From Thalassia testudinum (taxonomy: Eukaryota; Streptophyta; Magnoliopsida; Alismatales; Hydrocharitaceae), in assembly GCA_037157565.1 (NCBI GenBank), contig JAZHRO010000063.1:13188001-13252000 (forward strand): a DNA stretch of 64,000 bases, in the 5' to 3' direction. Shown here one piece after another: positions 9,318 to 20,893 of this stretch (its first letter is position 1; every line of letters begins with the position of its first letter). The notes beneath the pieces were generated by a model that saw only the letters and a program-made list of their open reading frames with translations, was not told the DNA's origin and did no database searches. The position numbers and the translations under genes were made by a program.

Positions 9318-10667
9318 GGGTTGAAGCAGGGAGGAAGGCGGAGGGAGACGACGTGTCTCCCTCGCCGGAGCATGGTCGGAATTCGAACCCATACCGTCCG
9401 TGCGTTCGCACGGCCGGTATGGGGGGCTGCAAGGACCATGGGGGTGCTCCTGCGACGGCTGACGACGCAGGGCACCCCCCGGTACACATGCCAGGTCCTC
9501 CACCTTACCCTGCGCGGCGCCATGCTCCGCGCAAGGTCGCCGGAGCATGGTGCTGGCAGGGTTTTGCAGGAGGGACCTGTTTGCAAAGAACGAAGGAGAG
9601 TTAGGGGCCTAAATGCGAGGGTTCAAAAGTTGAGGGCCAAAGAGTAAATATATGAGGACCAAAGTGTAAAGTCGGTCAAGGAGGTTTCTTCTTAGGCTCA
9701 AGTTTTTATACATGACTAATTAGGACCTAAGGAATCTGATGGTGAATTTTATTTTCATATTAAACCTTGTTTGACCGGTCAATTTGCGCAAAAACCCAAA
9801 TTAAGTTATTAATTGGGCATGGTTCTCAATGTAGGTCAAAATGGGTTCTAAAGGCCAAATTGAAGGTTCTAAACCCTAGAGATTATTTTTCTATGAATTT
9901 TAGAGGGTTTATTCTATTTTTACTTTGCCTCGAACCTTGTGAATTGGAGTGGGTTGTTTTAGGGTTACAGATTATCATTTGGTTCCTTGAAAGTGCTGTA
10001 GCCCTTGCTAGATCATCTCGTCCCACTTTTATTCTTATTAAGCTGTTCTGACCTGTGTTTGGGCCCTGAATTACCCTGTATGCAGATTATACTGGTAAAA
10101 TTGCACTTTTACCCCTTATGACTGGTTTTCTTCTCAAACTCAGAATTCTCTGAGTTAAGCCTTTCCTTGAGATATGTAGGAGCTTTTATCCTTTGTATTG
10201 GGTCAAAATGAGCTAGTTATGGCTCATGATGAGGTTCTCATCACCACACTTCACTAATCAAAAGCTGTAAAGAAATTTGGGGTTTTGATCGCACAATCAC
10301 TCGACTGAACACTCACTCCTCCGTTCAATTTCTCCCCCTCGGATAGACCATCCCATGTCACCACACCCTGAAACCACCACTAACGCTTCCGCCTCTTCAT
10401 GGAGAAGTAATAGAATGCTTCAATGAAGCTTCAAGGCTATATTTCCGTCTTCAGGTCTTCACCAGATCTCTGTTGCCACCACCGTCTTCTCTGACCAAAG
10501 TAGCTTCTCTTCAGCCCTCATTCACCCTGATATTGCTTGCAATCAACATAAACTAAACCCAAAAGCCCACCTAGGGCATAAATTGAGTGATGGCATAGCT
10601 CCAGCACCTTTAATTCCTCGACACTAGTTGAAGCAACTCACACAAAGCCTCAAAAGGAGTGGAATTA

Positions 10668-10711
10668 GTCCCACATTGGAAAGGCACAAGCTTCTGAAGG
10701 TGAATAAGGGT
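10668..10711 (+). promoter_or_regulatory. Diverged USE + 25 nt + TATA-like module
   Basis: GTCCCACATTG (10668-10678), 25 bases, then ATAAGGGT (10704-10711). The spacing is identical to that in the family A LTRs although the surroundings are strongly diverged. Confidence 0.4.
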
Positions 10712-11388
10712 AATTCATGCCCGTAGCTCTCCACCTCAAAGAGGACAACGTGAGGTTCCATGCACACTTCATCGCACACACTTGCACCTACCCGCTCATG
10801 CACCCTCACCCGCAATATTGCCTGTGGTTCTAGGCCAGATCCGATTGCCAGGTTACCTAAGTTCGACGTGGTTTTTAGGAAAGGAAATTTGAGAAGGAAA
10901 AGGGGAGGTTTTTGCACTACTATTGCCTTAGGATTCATGCTCCCACTTCGCTTAATACTTAGCCTTCTAAGGCTTTATGAGGCCCTTTGTGCCTCTCTCT
11001 GTGTGCTACTGCTGCTTTGCCTAAGCCGTTGTTGAGGCCTTGAGGTTAAGATGTCTGAGCCTTTAACCTATTGTCTGATTAGCTGGTGCTTGATTTTGAT
11101 TCTGATATTACTGTGGATACATTTGATTGTAGATGATATTGGATTATTTAGCTTAATTAGAACTTAACTTGTAGGGTTAAGTTGGTTGTCCAAACCACCA
11201 TTTTAACCCAATCTTTTTGCACTTTGATTCCTGATTTTCTTGAAATATTCTTCTAATATATATTGGCCATTGTTTCGATTCTCCTTGCATATCTTTCTTG
11301 GTAATTTTTCTTAGTGATTGAATTACGTATAATTGCTTCTTGCCAACAACCTTAGACTCACCTTTGTTTCCCAAGTTTATAAATTTAA

Positions 11389-11458
11389 GTGTTGCATCGC
11401 TTTTGTTTGCTATGCTTCGATGCGTATTTCTTAAAACTTGAAGAAAGCGATGCAACAC
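11389..11458. repeat. 70-nt inverted repeat with 15-bp perfect arms
   Basis: GTGTTGCATCGCTTT at 11389-11403 is the exact reverse complement of 11444-11458, with a 40-base loop. It could be a small fold-back element or hairpin RNA source; no coding is seen. Confidence 0.7.
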
Positions 11459-13291
11459 AGTCCCATTCACATCTTCTTAGACCTACTGCTGCCATTCACA
11501 TGGCTCACACTCTCGTGCTTTCTTACTGCACACACACACACACACATTACGCACACATACCCTCATACGAACACAGAAACAGACAATGCACACCCTCATA
11601 CACAACCTCATATGCACATAAACCAAGATGTATGGTTGGGGTTGGTTTTTGAGGTTGATGGATGGTGGAGATATGGAGAAGAGTTGGAGCCATAATTGTG
11701 TGGTCGTTGTAGGGTGTGTTGGTGCCAACATAACGTTGGCTATGGGGAGGTTGAGGGTTGAAGAGATGGCAAGGTGATGCTCGCCAAATCTACGCAATTA
11801 AAATACGTGAGATCATTGTAGCATGTAAAAAGGAATTCAGTTAAATTTTTAATACCAAACTAAAAGGAGTCTAGGTCGAACATAGGAAGGTAGTCAATAT
11901 CTTAAATATTTCCCAGTCATTATATAGTAAGATAGAACACAAATATCAAGTAAGACATGGATATCCAATGAATCCCGACTTTTATTACAATCTTCAAGAG
12001 TGTCTTACAAACGAAATCTATAGCATGATTACAACTATGAATCAAAGCAAATAAACTATAGAAAGAGTAAAGAGAGAGAGAGAGAAAGAGAGCATAGCCA
12101 CTTGAGGGATCTTGTATAAAGCTTCTAGAGGAGCTTCAGATCTAGGGCACTAGGAGGAAGAAGAAGACCGAGGAATGCTTGGAGAGAGAGGGGGCATGGA
12201 CTATGGTGGACTAAACTATACTAAGGGTAATTAGCTAAGAGTCTAAGTGCCCTTTAAGGGTTGGAGGCTAGGTCATTTTATAGGAATCTTGGTGGCTTCC
12301 AATTGGTTCATCCAGAGTGCCGAAAATCAGTAATTTAGATGGTTTAGATTTATTCAAAAGTGACGCCTGATGAGAACCTCATCATGAGCCATAACTAGCT
12401 CATTTTGACCTAATACAAAGGATAAAAGCTCCTACATAACTCAAGGAAAGGCTTAACTCAGAGAATTCTGAGTTTAAGGAGAAAACAAGTCATAAGGGGT
12501 AAAAATGCAATTTTACCAGTATAATCTGCATACAGGGTAATTCAGGGCCCAAACATAGGTCAAAGCAACTTAATAAGAATAAAAGTGGGATGAAATGATC
12601 TAGCAAGGGCTACAGCAATTCCAAGAAACTAAATGATAATCTGTAACCCTAAAACAACCCACTTCAATTCACGAGGTTCGAGGCAAATTAAAAATAGAAT
12701 AAACCCTCTAAAATTCATAGAAAAATAATCTCTAGGGCTTAGAACCTTCAATTTGGCCTTCAGAACCCATTTTGACCTACATTGAGAACCACGCCCAATT
12801 AATAACTTAATTTGGGTTTTCGCATAAATTGACCGGTCAAAGAAGGTTTAATATAGAAATGAAATTCACCATCAGATTCCTTAGGTCCTAATTAGTCATG
12901 TATAAAAACTTGAGCCTAAGAAGAAACCTCCTTGACCAACTTTACACTTTGGTCCTCATATATTTACTTTTTGGCCCTCAACTTTTGAACCCTCGCATTT
13001 TGGCCCCTGACTCTCCTTCGTTCTTTGCGTTCAGGTCCCCCCTGCAAAACCTGCCAGCACCATGCTCCGGCGACCTTGCGCGGAGCATGGCGCCGCGCAG
13101 GGTGAGGGGGAGAGCCTGGCAAGTAAACCGGGGGTGCCCTGCGTCGTCAGCCGTCGCAGGGACACCCCCCTGGTCGCTGTAACCCACCATACCGGCCGTG
13201 CGAACGCACGGACGGTATGGGTTTCCATCTCCGGCGTCCTCCGGCGAGGGAGACACGTCGTCTCCCTCCGCCTTCCTCCCTGTTTTGATCC

Positions 13292-13300
13292 CTATAAATA
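13292..13300 (+). promoter_or_regulatory. TATA box of the solo LTR
   Basis: CTATAAATA at LTR position 925, the same place as in A1 and A2. Confidence 0.75.
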
Positions 13301-13914
13301 CCCCCATCGCTCCACCGACCTCGGCAGCTCGGATCTGACGGAGAAAACCCCCAACTTTCCTCTCCTCTCACTCCGGCAGACGCCCACCAGCTCCGGCGGT
13401 TCTTCCTCCTCCTCCTCTTCTCTCTGCCGCAATACCAGCAGCAGAGACTTCCTCCCCTGCTCTTCCCGCGCCACGCCGTACCCAGCTGGCGCCTCTCCGG
13501 CTCTCCGCTCGCCGCCACCCCTTCCCCTGGGCATCTTCTTCTCCGGCGACAGTCGATACGACTGTCGCCCTGCCCCGGCCCCTTTCGTCTCCGTAGCTAG
13601 GTCAGAACTCCTCCCCATCTCCCCCTCTTTCTTTTCCTCACTGTCTTTTATTTGATTAAACCCTCGACCGCTCCTGTTCACCCTCACCTTCTCCGCCTCC
13701 GGCCATCCTCCGGCGAGCCGCTCCCATCACCTCAGCAACCCACACGGCTCGCCGACCACCGCAGAACCTCCGCCTCCTCATCCTGATCAACCCCCGCCCT
13801 TCCACTTCCCCCACATCACCCTCTGCAACCCCACCGAACAAACCCATCCTCCGACCCACAGTCCGACCTAGGGCAGCCCTTGCACGCCGCCCCACGCCTC
13901 GCCACCACCCACAC

Positions 13915-13941
13915 GAGCTTCGCCGCACCCTGGCGAAGCTC
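13915..13941. repeat. Hairpin with 10-bp arms in the solo LTR
   Basis: GAGCTTCGCC, 7 bases, GGCGAAGCTC. Equivalent to the A1 hairpin at 8670-8692, with one base pair changed on both sides (C:G to G:C). Confidence 0.7.
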
Positions 13942-14192
13942 CCGGCACCTTCTGATTAGGCCGAGAGGCCGTTTTGCTGTGAACAGGCCACCCGACCTCC
14001 GCCGCCATTGCCGTGCAGAAGGAGCTGCTTCCGCTTGCAGCTGCAGGCGCCCCACGCCCAGATTCGACTCCCAGACCTTGCGAGGCGTTTCGACAAAGCA
14101 TCAGGCTCGCAGCTGGGGCGAAAGCCTCACGTGAAGCCGCGATCGCCCGCTGCTTTCTCCGCTGCGGGCGCTCAATTAGGGTGGGACATTTA

Positions 14193-14236
14193 GTCCCACC
14201 TCGGAAAAGTCTGAAGAGGCGCAGCGGCATAAGGCG
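14193..14236 (+). promoter_or_regulatory. USE + 25 nt + TATA-like module in the solo LTR
   Basis: GTCCCACCTCG (14193-14203), 25 bases, ATAAGGCG (14229-14236). The conserved GGGGTGAGGTCC block follows; the first T-run downstream is at 14497-14500. Confidence 0.45.
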
Positions 14237-14602
14237 CAAAAGTGCTGGAGGCTTACTGCCTCAACACACGGGGTGAGGTCCCCTACACCCGCCCGGTTAC
14301 CCGGTCTCGTCCGCGCTCACGCCCCGCGGACCTGACCCGACCCGACTTAGACTGACCTGCACTCCTCGCCCACCACACACGCCGGTGGGCCTGGACCCGG
14401 GCGCGACCCGTACCCGACTACCCGGCAGCTCTGGGAGAGCTTTCCCAAGAGCGGATTCTGAGAGAGAGAGACGCGGGGGGGGAAGGGTAGAGTAGGTTTT
14501 GTCCTCTGACATAAACTCTGAAGTGTGCAGGCACAGGTGAAGAAGAAGGACCGCGGAAGAAGAAGGAAGCTGAGGGAGACACTGTAGCAACAAGCGGTTT
14601 AA

Positions 14603-14628
14603 GTCGTCTGATTGGAAAATCAGACGAC
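14603..14628. repeat. 26-nt hairpin in R/U5 of the solo LTR
   Basis: GTCGTCTGATT, GGAA, AATCAGACGAC. Equivalent to 38341-38366 in A2. Confidence 0.75.
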
Positions 14629-14639
14629 GTCCTGAAGGG

Positions 14640-14900
14640 AAAAGAAGAAAGAAGAAAGAAGGAGATCTGAAGAACAACAGAAGAAGGCGAGGCAGAGGAG
14701 AACACAAAAGAACAAGGGAAGAACTGAAAGAAGAGAAGCACGAGAAGAAAATCTGAAGAAAGGAAAAGAAGAAAGAAGAAAGAAGGAGATCTGAAGAACA
14801 ACAAAAGAAGGCGAGGCAGAGGAGAACACAAAAGAACAAGGGAAGAACTGAAAGAAGAGAAGCACGAGAAGAAAATCTGAAGAAAGGAAAAGAAGAAAGA
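14640..14900 (+). repeat. 124-bp tandem duplication (two full copies plus a start) in the solo LTR
   Basis: The purine-rich unit beginning AAAAGAAG at 14640 recurs at 14764 and again starts at 14888, with nearly identical copies. This is the main reason the solo LTR is longer than those of A2. Long Ser/Phe-rich antisense frames here are artefacts of the repeat. Confidence 0.85.
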
Positions 14901-16412
14901 AAGGAAAAGAAGAAGAACAGGACCGCTCTGCAGAAGAAAAAGGAAGAACAGGAACAGCTGAAAGAAAGAAGAAGAACATCACCACTGCAGATAAAGAAGA
15001 AGAAGATAACAGAAGATCTGAGACGAGGAGAAGCAAAGAGAAAAGAAGAAAAGACAACAAATTCTTTCTCTCTCTCTTTCTTTATTTTTGTAAAAGAAAC
15101 TTGTACCCCTAGAATACAACTTGCTCCCTGAGTTCGACCTCGGGAACTCTTTTATTTTCCGAGTAAAAAAATTATATATTTGAAATGATGGCAATAACTG
15201 GCTATACTACAACGCTATAACAATAAAATCCGGTTATATATCTGTGCAACTATCAACGCCTAGGATTGGTTGAATAGGGACCTTAGGATCCAAGTTGCAG
15301 GGCTAGGATAAGATGAGGGTTTTCTAAAAGTAGGCAACCTAGGTGGGTGGCTAACAAAGGATAAAATCTTGCCAAGAGATAAGATCTTATCCCTTGGCAA
15401 GCCACTAAGGGAGAAAATTTTCTTAAGTTGACACCAACTTAAGAGGATTAGGCTAGGATTTTCGTGGGTCTTATGTGGGTAGGATTAGGGCTAGGTTTTG
15501 TAGACATAGGTTGAGAATAGGTTCCTAATTAGGCTAGGTTGACCCTAAGTCAAGTGGGTTGGGTCTAAATAGGTAGGTCCTAGTGTAATTGTGTGTGTAA
15601 ATGTGTAGTTGGGTTAAGGGAAATCTAAATAGGTAAAGGCCTAGTCTAATTAGGTAATAATGAACCTAATTAAACTTGTGTGGGTTGGTATTTGCTCAAT
15701 TAGGTTCTGGGTGAACCTAATTTTATTCAGGGGCACCCAATCAAATAAGTGTGCACCCAATTGGGTAAAAGCTTGGTTCAATAGGTTTAGGTTGGGTTTG
15801 AATAGACTGAAATGAGTATAACCAACTGAGGATTAGTCCAATCAGGTCTCATCGACGTAATTGACTTGTGGCTAACACAATTGACTTAGACTGAGTCAAT
15901 TGTGGTATGGACTTAAATAGGTTTCTAGGCTAGGGATAGGTTATTAGATAAGTGGATTACGGTTAGGGATAGTAGGATAGGTTCATGGATAATGCTATCC
16001 ATGTTTTTTTATCTCAAATATCTAAGGCTGAACTCGTTCTAGGATAGGTAATGGGATAAGGTTATCCTTGGGTTTTAAGAATAGAGCATGGTTATCCTAG
16101 TCTATTTCTTTCCCTCTCTGTTCTTATGTCTTCATTTCTTCTTTATTTCAAATTTACTCTTCAACCAGCTCCTAGCTCTGCTATAGCTTCTTGACCTATC
16201 TAGCTTTTATTCTTCAATGCTTGAAATTATTCTAGCTCCTTTACTTACATTATTCACAAAAGACTAAAATTAGATATTTATTCATAAAATAAATACAAAG
16301 TCTAAATATGCATGCATGTTCCAAATGCAGTATTTATAAACTTAATGTATGATTTTACTATGGAATTAGCCCTAGGTGAAGCCAATTAGGGTAATAAATT
16401 AGGTTGTTATCA

Positions 16413-19338
16413 CGCCCCATGCCTTTCTTTTGCTAGTCCCTAGCAAAATCAACATGTGAAAAACCTGCGGAAATCATGCAAGAATCACAGTACGTGGGCT
16501 TTATTTCCAAAAGTAAAGCATAATTTTTTTTTATAAAGGTGGTGTGAAGGAATCGAGCCAGTTTTAAATAAAAAATCCTAATAGGATTTTTCACTAATGA
16601 AAGGAAATTGAGGACAAATCCTTAACGGCAATGACTCAACAATTCTAAAGTATCGACTCAAATCCAGACCTCCCAAATCAAATTAGAAATCCTATTATCC
16701 ATTAGACTTGGGTTGCCAAAGTGACTTTCTCTGACTAAGTCAACCTACCTAAGATTCGAATTGAATGTGAGAAACAAGCATCTTGTGCGTGATTTTTATG
16801 TGACTCGTTAGATGGACAACAAAGTTGATTCCTAGCATTCAATAGGACTTAAAATGTTTCTATGCTCTTTCTGAGACAACCTGTTTTCAATTAGGCCATA
16901 CTAGGGCTTGGAAGCTTTCTACTTACCAGTTTTCTACCCTGAGGTCAACACACTAGATGTATATCTCCTCGGCTGGACCTCTAGGTCTCTTATTCCTAAT
17001 GTTTTTTCTCCGTATTCTTTTTCTTTTTTCTATAGGATAAACACCCATTTGTACCAAGCTATTTTTATTCAGAAATGGAAAGAAATGGCATGCACATGTA
17101 GTGAGATGCATTTATTTGGTGGAATATTTTTTTCTTTTTTTCTATATATATATATTTTTTCCTTACAAATTTTTTGGCTGAATATATATATATATTTTCT
17201 CCAAATCATTTTTCTAGGCAAGTGGCTCTCCTTCATCCATTCTAAATGTTTTCCCTTACAAGTAGGAACAGTCTTAATAGCTAGAAACACGGCAAGGTCC
17301 TTTGGATCTGCAAGCCCTAAGACTAAATCTTATTGACCACTAAGCCCTCAACAAAATCATTTATAAAATGAGTTAGTGCATAGTACAAGTGAAGATTCTT
17401 GGAATTCAAAGTCTATCCAAACGAAAGGGTGAAATGATAAGTCATTCACTTATCACCCCTTTGACTTAATACTTCTATCTTTTTTAGACTCCTTTCAAAG
17501 TCTTGGGAGAATCAATCAAGATTTAGGTGACTACTTGAGATAATTAAGTAGACATGCAACCTAAAAAGTTTAGGTGGAAAGACTCTATTTCACATTTCCT
17601 AAAGTCAGTAAATTCTCAAAATCGAGAATTCTTGACTTTATCGAGATTGAATCTTAAGAACTACACTAAAACACACCTTTTCTCTTTTTCTTTTTCTTTC
17701 AAAGGAATACTATTTATAGGAATACTGAGAGGATTAGTTGACATATCAAAATAAGATATGAAATGTCCACCCACCATGCCTATTCATTACAATGTTTGGG
17801 TTGGAATGTATGTAGAATAAAAATAATCAAAATGCAATAAGAAGAGGGGATATTACCAGACTGAGCTTGTTGTTCTAGGTCAGCTTAGAGAAATAAAGAT
17901 CTCAGTACCTATACAGAGTATTAGGTTGCCTCCCACCCAGCACTAAGTTCTACATCATTAGTCAGACCAAAACCCCAAAAATAAAGGAATGATCAAATTA
18001 ATGGTTGAGTTAGGATTAGAGTCAAGATATGATCATTGCAATTCAAAATCATGTGCTCGTAGATGCCAACTAAGTGGTGGTGGAGACCCATCCCTAAGGG
18101 ACGATGACTCAACAAATGGTCTATCATGCATGCCCACATATTGTTGTCCATAGTTTGTCAGGCATTCGGATAGGGGTTTTGTTTCGAAGGATGCAACCCA
18201 AATCTAGAATTCCAGGCACCATAGAGGTAGGCTAAATAATTAGCATGCTGCCCTTTGAAAGTCCAATCAATAAAATTATCAGAAAACAACTTGCATTTGG
18301 GTTGCAACAACTTGAAATCCACTGGATCCTTAAGGGAATCCACAATCTCATCTTGGACCTCAAAGTCAAAAATCATATTTCTCTAAAAAAAAAAAAATTC
18401 AGCCCTCCACACCAAATCATGATTTTCATCTTTGATTCCTCCATATTATTGGGCCTCAAAATGATTTCTTTGTCTTCTACCTCTTCTAAATTAGAATCCG
18501 ATTCCAAAGTTTAAGTGAAGTAGAGCCAATAAAAACTCATCATTCGAATTAGACTTAAATTCTTCACTTTTGCCCTCTTCTAAAATTGGGGTGTGGTCTT
18601 CAAGTAATTCAACATAAAAAAGCTCACAATCAGATTCCCAAGTCCCACCTTTAGAAAATGTCTCTATAATGAAACCAATTCCAATAGAATCTAGGTTTGA
18701 TTCAGAGACAACCCAATTTTTAGATTTTGTGACTCAATTCAATCATTTCAGTATCCTGATGTTTGTCAGCCTCCCTAAAATCATGATCCAAGGGTTTCAA
18801 ATCATTGTCCAACTTATAAGGGATGGGCAAATCAACCTTGGACCTAACTAGTTGAGGGCAATTTGAGTTAGTCCAATCAATCACCATAGGGCCTTCTTTC
18901 ATTAATTCCAAGAATGGACTTTCCTCAAAGAAGGTTCTTTGGCCCTCCTCACCTAAATGTTGGAATGCATCAATCAATTTTTGTTTATCCTCAATCAACT
19001 TTTGATTTTGTTGGCACATCTCTAATTGAAGTTTATAAATAGTTGGTTGGGTTCCAACTTGGGGCGAATTTGGGTTGAACTTATTGGTTGATTTGAGTGG
19101 TCCAGCGTTCATAAGCTGGGTTTGAGTGGGCTGAGGATAATAAGTTCCAGTGTTTCTAACCTCACCTAAATCGGAATATCCATCATTTGAGTCATCTTTG
19201 GACCCGAATTGGTTCCTGTCAAGGCTGGACTAAAAAGAAGAGTCGGCAAAAGGAGGGACATAATCAAGATTTGAATACCTAGGTGGTGGGCGAGATTTTC
19301 CATGTAGAAAGATTTGAGCTAAAAACCCACAATCGTAG
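16413..19338 (-). mobile_element. D1 internal region, old Athila-like element without recognisable pol
   Basis: Starts beside the D1 LTR with the usual CCCCATGCC...CTTTTGCTAGTCCC wording. It holds the internal purine-rich motif near 17766-17800 and the 'GGTTGCCTCCCACCCAGC' wording (17928) that in A1 marks the pol end. Where pol would be expected there is no RT, RNase H or integrase. There are only two short unassigned frames (18158-18376 and 18720-19301). No PBS is seen before the next LTR, so the 5' end is deleted or the element was non-autonomous. Confidence 0.55.
18720..19301 (-). pseudogene. Unassigned reading frame in D1, possibly gag-derived
   Basis: On the minus strand an open frame runs from about 19301, through one stop (TAG at 19232-19230), to 18720. 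The first part is rich in Pro/Tyr/Ser (RPPPRYSNLDYVPPF). The second holds a likely coiled segment (KLQLEMCQQNQKLIEDKQKL). I do not recognise the family. Position upstream of the expected pol and the Gln-rich helix fit a gag C-terminal part. A second short frame (18376-18158, 72 aa, VQDEIVDSLKDPVDF) follows in another frame. Confidence 0.35.
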
Positions 19339-20893
19339 TGTGTAGAAATCTTCTACCAAATAAAATTTATAAATGAAGCTCGAGGTGAGTCTCGGGTCGA
19401 ACATGGGGAGGCGAATGTTTTTATTTCTGATATTTTTATCTTTTTCCATTTTTTTGGTATTTTTATAAGGCAAGAGATTAGATCGATGAAAACTTTATCT
19501 GGTTAATCTACTTGCAAAATAAGAGAGAGGAAAAATATTTCATAGATCAAGAAATATCTATTACAAGTAATCTCAGACTACACTAGAAAGCGATAAAAGA
19601 TAGAATGAGTTGAGAAGAACCCCCCTTGACGGTCGCTTGGAGGATGACTCACTTTGACGGTGTGTGGATGAAGATGGTGGCAAGTTGGGAAAGAATAACG
19701 GTGTCGGAGAACGAAGGGAAGGATAGCATGGCGTCGCGGTGAGGATCTACTTCCCAAATGTGGTGAGAGGATGGCCATGGGATGGTCCATGAAAGAGGGT
19801 GAGAAGCAAGAAAAAATATTTATTTTCTACACTAAAGGAGCATCCCAGGCTTGTGACAAGCTCTCTCTAGGGCCTTGGAGGCTATGAGGGAGAGAAAGGA
19901 AGAGATGAAGAGAAATGGTAAGCGTGTAAGGCCTTATATAGTGGGGGGAGGAGGGTGTATTTCAAGTATGGGTTAACAACAACATTTAAAACATTGCTGA
20001 AGGCCCACATCCATCACACCTTCTTGTGTGCTCACAACTACCATCACACTTCTGCCATCCGATCGTTGATGATCGGTCGAGATGGTGCAAGGATCGCACA
20101 CTTAGATCGCATGTTGAGATTTCAACGAGTACAGCGGGAGGATTTCATGGTCATTAGATCCCTGATGAGTGGCTATAATCGCACACTCAGGTCAGTGCTT
20201 TGGATAGTGTTCTCACACCATGTACAATCGGTCGTTCAATCTTGCGTTGGATCTTGTGTGTGCGAATCGTCCGCATCTGGTGTGCCACGTAGCTGCATCC
20301 ACGTCACCAGAATGCTTACCGACGACCAAATTGAACGTGCACCTCCGCACGGAGAAATTAGGGTAGTGTGTGAGGTTTCAAATCCGTGCCCCCTACTTGA
20401 GAGTTAGGCGCCTCGCCACTGTGCTACAGCTACGGATTGTTAAGCGGACGTCTTGATGGTCGTGCACTCATGGTTGTTGGATCTTCATCTAATGGTTGAA
20501 GAATGATGAGCCATCGCATCTTCCTTGCCGTTGATCCTCATCCAATGGTGGAAAGGTTGAGTAGGGGGCTTGGATGATGCCACGTGGCATCATTTGGGCT
20601 ATCCATCTTCAAATGCTCCTAAAATGTTCTATGGTTATCAGATTGGACCGATTTTTGCACCATTGGGCTGCAATCATTGATCCAAATCCATCTGTATGGT
20701 TGGATTCTTCATCTGGAGCTACAAAATATGTTGCCCCTAGCCACAAAAATATAAGAAAATTATTATACAATTTATACAAACTATTCTAAAGGTAGAATGA
20801 GGCATGCTATGTAATATTTATAATGTGGCATACAATGTTAAGCTTAGGAACTAGCATAAGTAGACATTTTATCTTGAATAAATGTGTATTTGT
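19339..20893 (-). repeat. C1 3' LTR (about 1.55 kb), abutting D1
   Basis: The right end lies just before the purine motif at 20894-20930 (TACCCCCATGCC, plus strand). The left end is placed at TGTGTAG (19339) by analogy with U5 wording 'gtctcgggtcgaacatgggg' at 19391. No clean TG...CA at the right end, so limits are approximate. No gene inside; a short frame at 19955-20407 is not supported. Confidence 0.55.

Larger units (their letters stand above)
1..10243 (-). mobile_element. Element A1: Ty3/gypsy (Athila-like) LTR retrotransposon, RNase H/integrase-deleted
   Basis: The element reads on the minus strand: 5' LTR 7490-10243, tRNA-Asp primer-binding site 7469-7486, leader, one gag-PR-RT frame 6565-2372, 3' spacer 2371-817, and a 3' LTR from 816 running off the left window edge. 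The two LTRs share the start palindrome TGATGAG-AAC-CTCATCA and, over the 816 visible bases, I find no difference (constant offset of 9427). That implies a very recent insertion. RNase H and integrase are missing, so its enzymes must have come from a relative such as A2. The right-hand flank after 10243 reads CCACA; the matching target-site duplication lies outside the window. Family membership is inferred from the pol motifs. Confidence 0.93.
7490..10243 (-). repeat. A1 5' LTR (2754 bp)
   Basis: In element orientation it runs from TGATGAG (10243) to TCACCA (7490). The first ~900 bases are U3 with a TATA box at 9309-9317. A long, GC-rich then CT/GA-rich R-U5 follows, holding a 23-base near-palindrome (8670-8692), a USE/TATA-like module (8367-8410), a G-quadruplex motif (8301-8321) and a (GA)n tract near 7665-7681. 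Apparent ORFs inside are low-complexity or GC-rich chance frames. Confidence 0.93.
10244..11800. other. Unassigned intergenic DNA, partly diverged LTR-like
   Basis: This is the flank into which A1 inserted. No protein-like frame is convincing. Around 10600-10770 it resembles the conserved LTR block of family A (USE-like box, then CCTCA...GTGAGGT wording), so part of it may be an old plus-oriented LTR. It also holds a hairpin (11389-11458) and a short (CA)n tract near 11529-11546. Confidence 0.5.
12368..15255 (+). mobile_element. Solo LTR, family A (2888 bp), TSD ACGCC
   Basis: Begins TGATGAGAACCTCATCA and ends CTATCA. It is flanked by perfect 5-bp duplications ACGCC at 12363-12367 and 15256-15260, with D1 LTR sequence on both sides. 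It shares TATA box, hairpins and USE module with the A1/A2 LTRs. A solo LTR with an intact duplication indicates intra-element LTR-LTR recombination. Confidence 0.93.
11800..16412 (-). repeat. D1 3' LTR, interrupted by a family A solo LTR
   Basis: In element orientation the LTR begins at 16412 with TGATAACAACC, directly after a purine motif (GGCATGGGGCG). It continues to 15261, is split by the solo LTR 12368-15255, and resumes from 12367 to about 11800. The left end is placed by similarity of 'gtctaggtcgaacatagg' to the U5 wording of other LTRs here and is uncertain by tens of bases. The part at 15300-16100 is rich in degenerate AATTAGG/TAGGTT words. Confidence 0.65.

Noticed and set aside
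10244..11800. Host gene in the gap right of A1
   Set aside because: Short frames only; part of the stretch resembles an old LTR and the rest is simple repeat or A/T-rich DNA.
19955..20407. 150-codon frame in the C1 LTR
   Set aside because: No recognisable domain, lies inside an LTR with the promoter-side layout of other elements, no support from a second copy.
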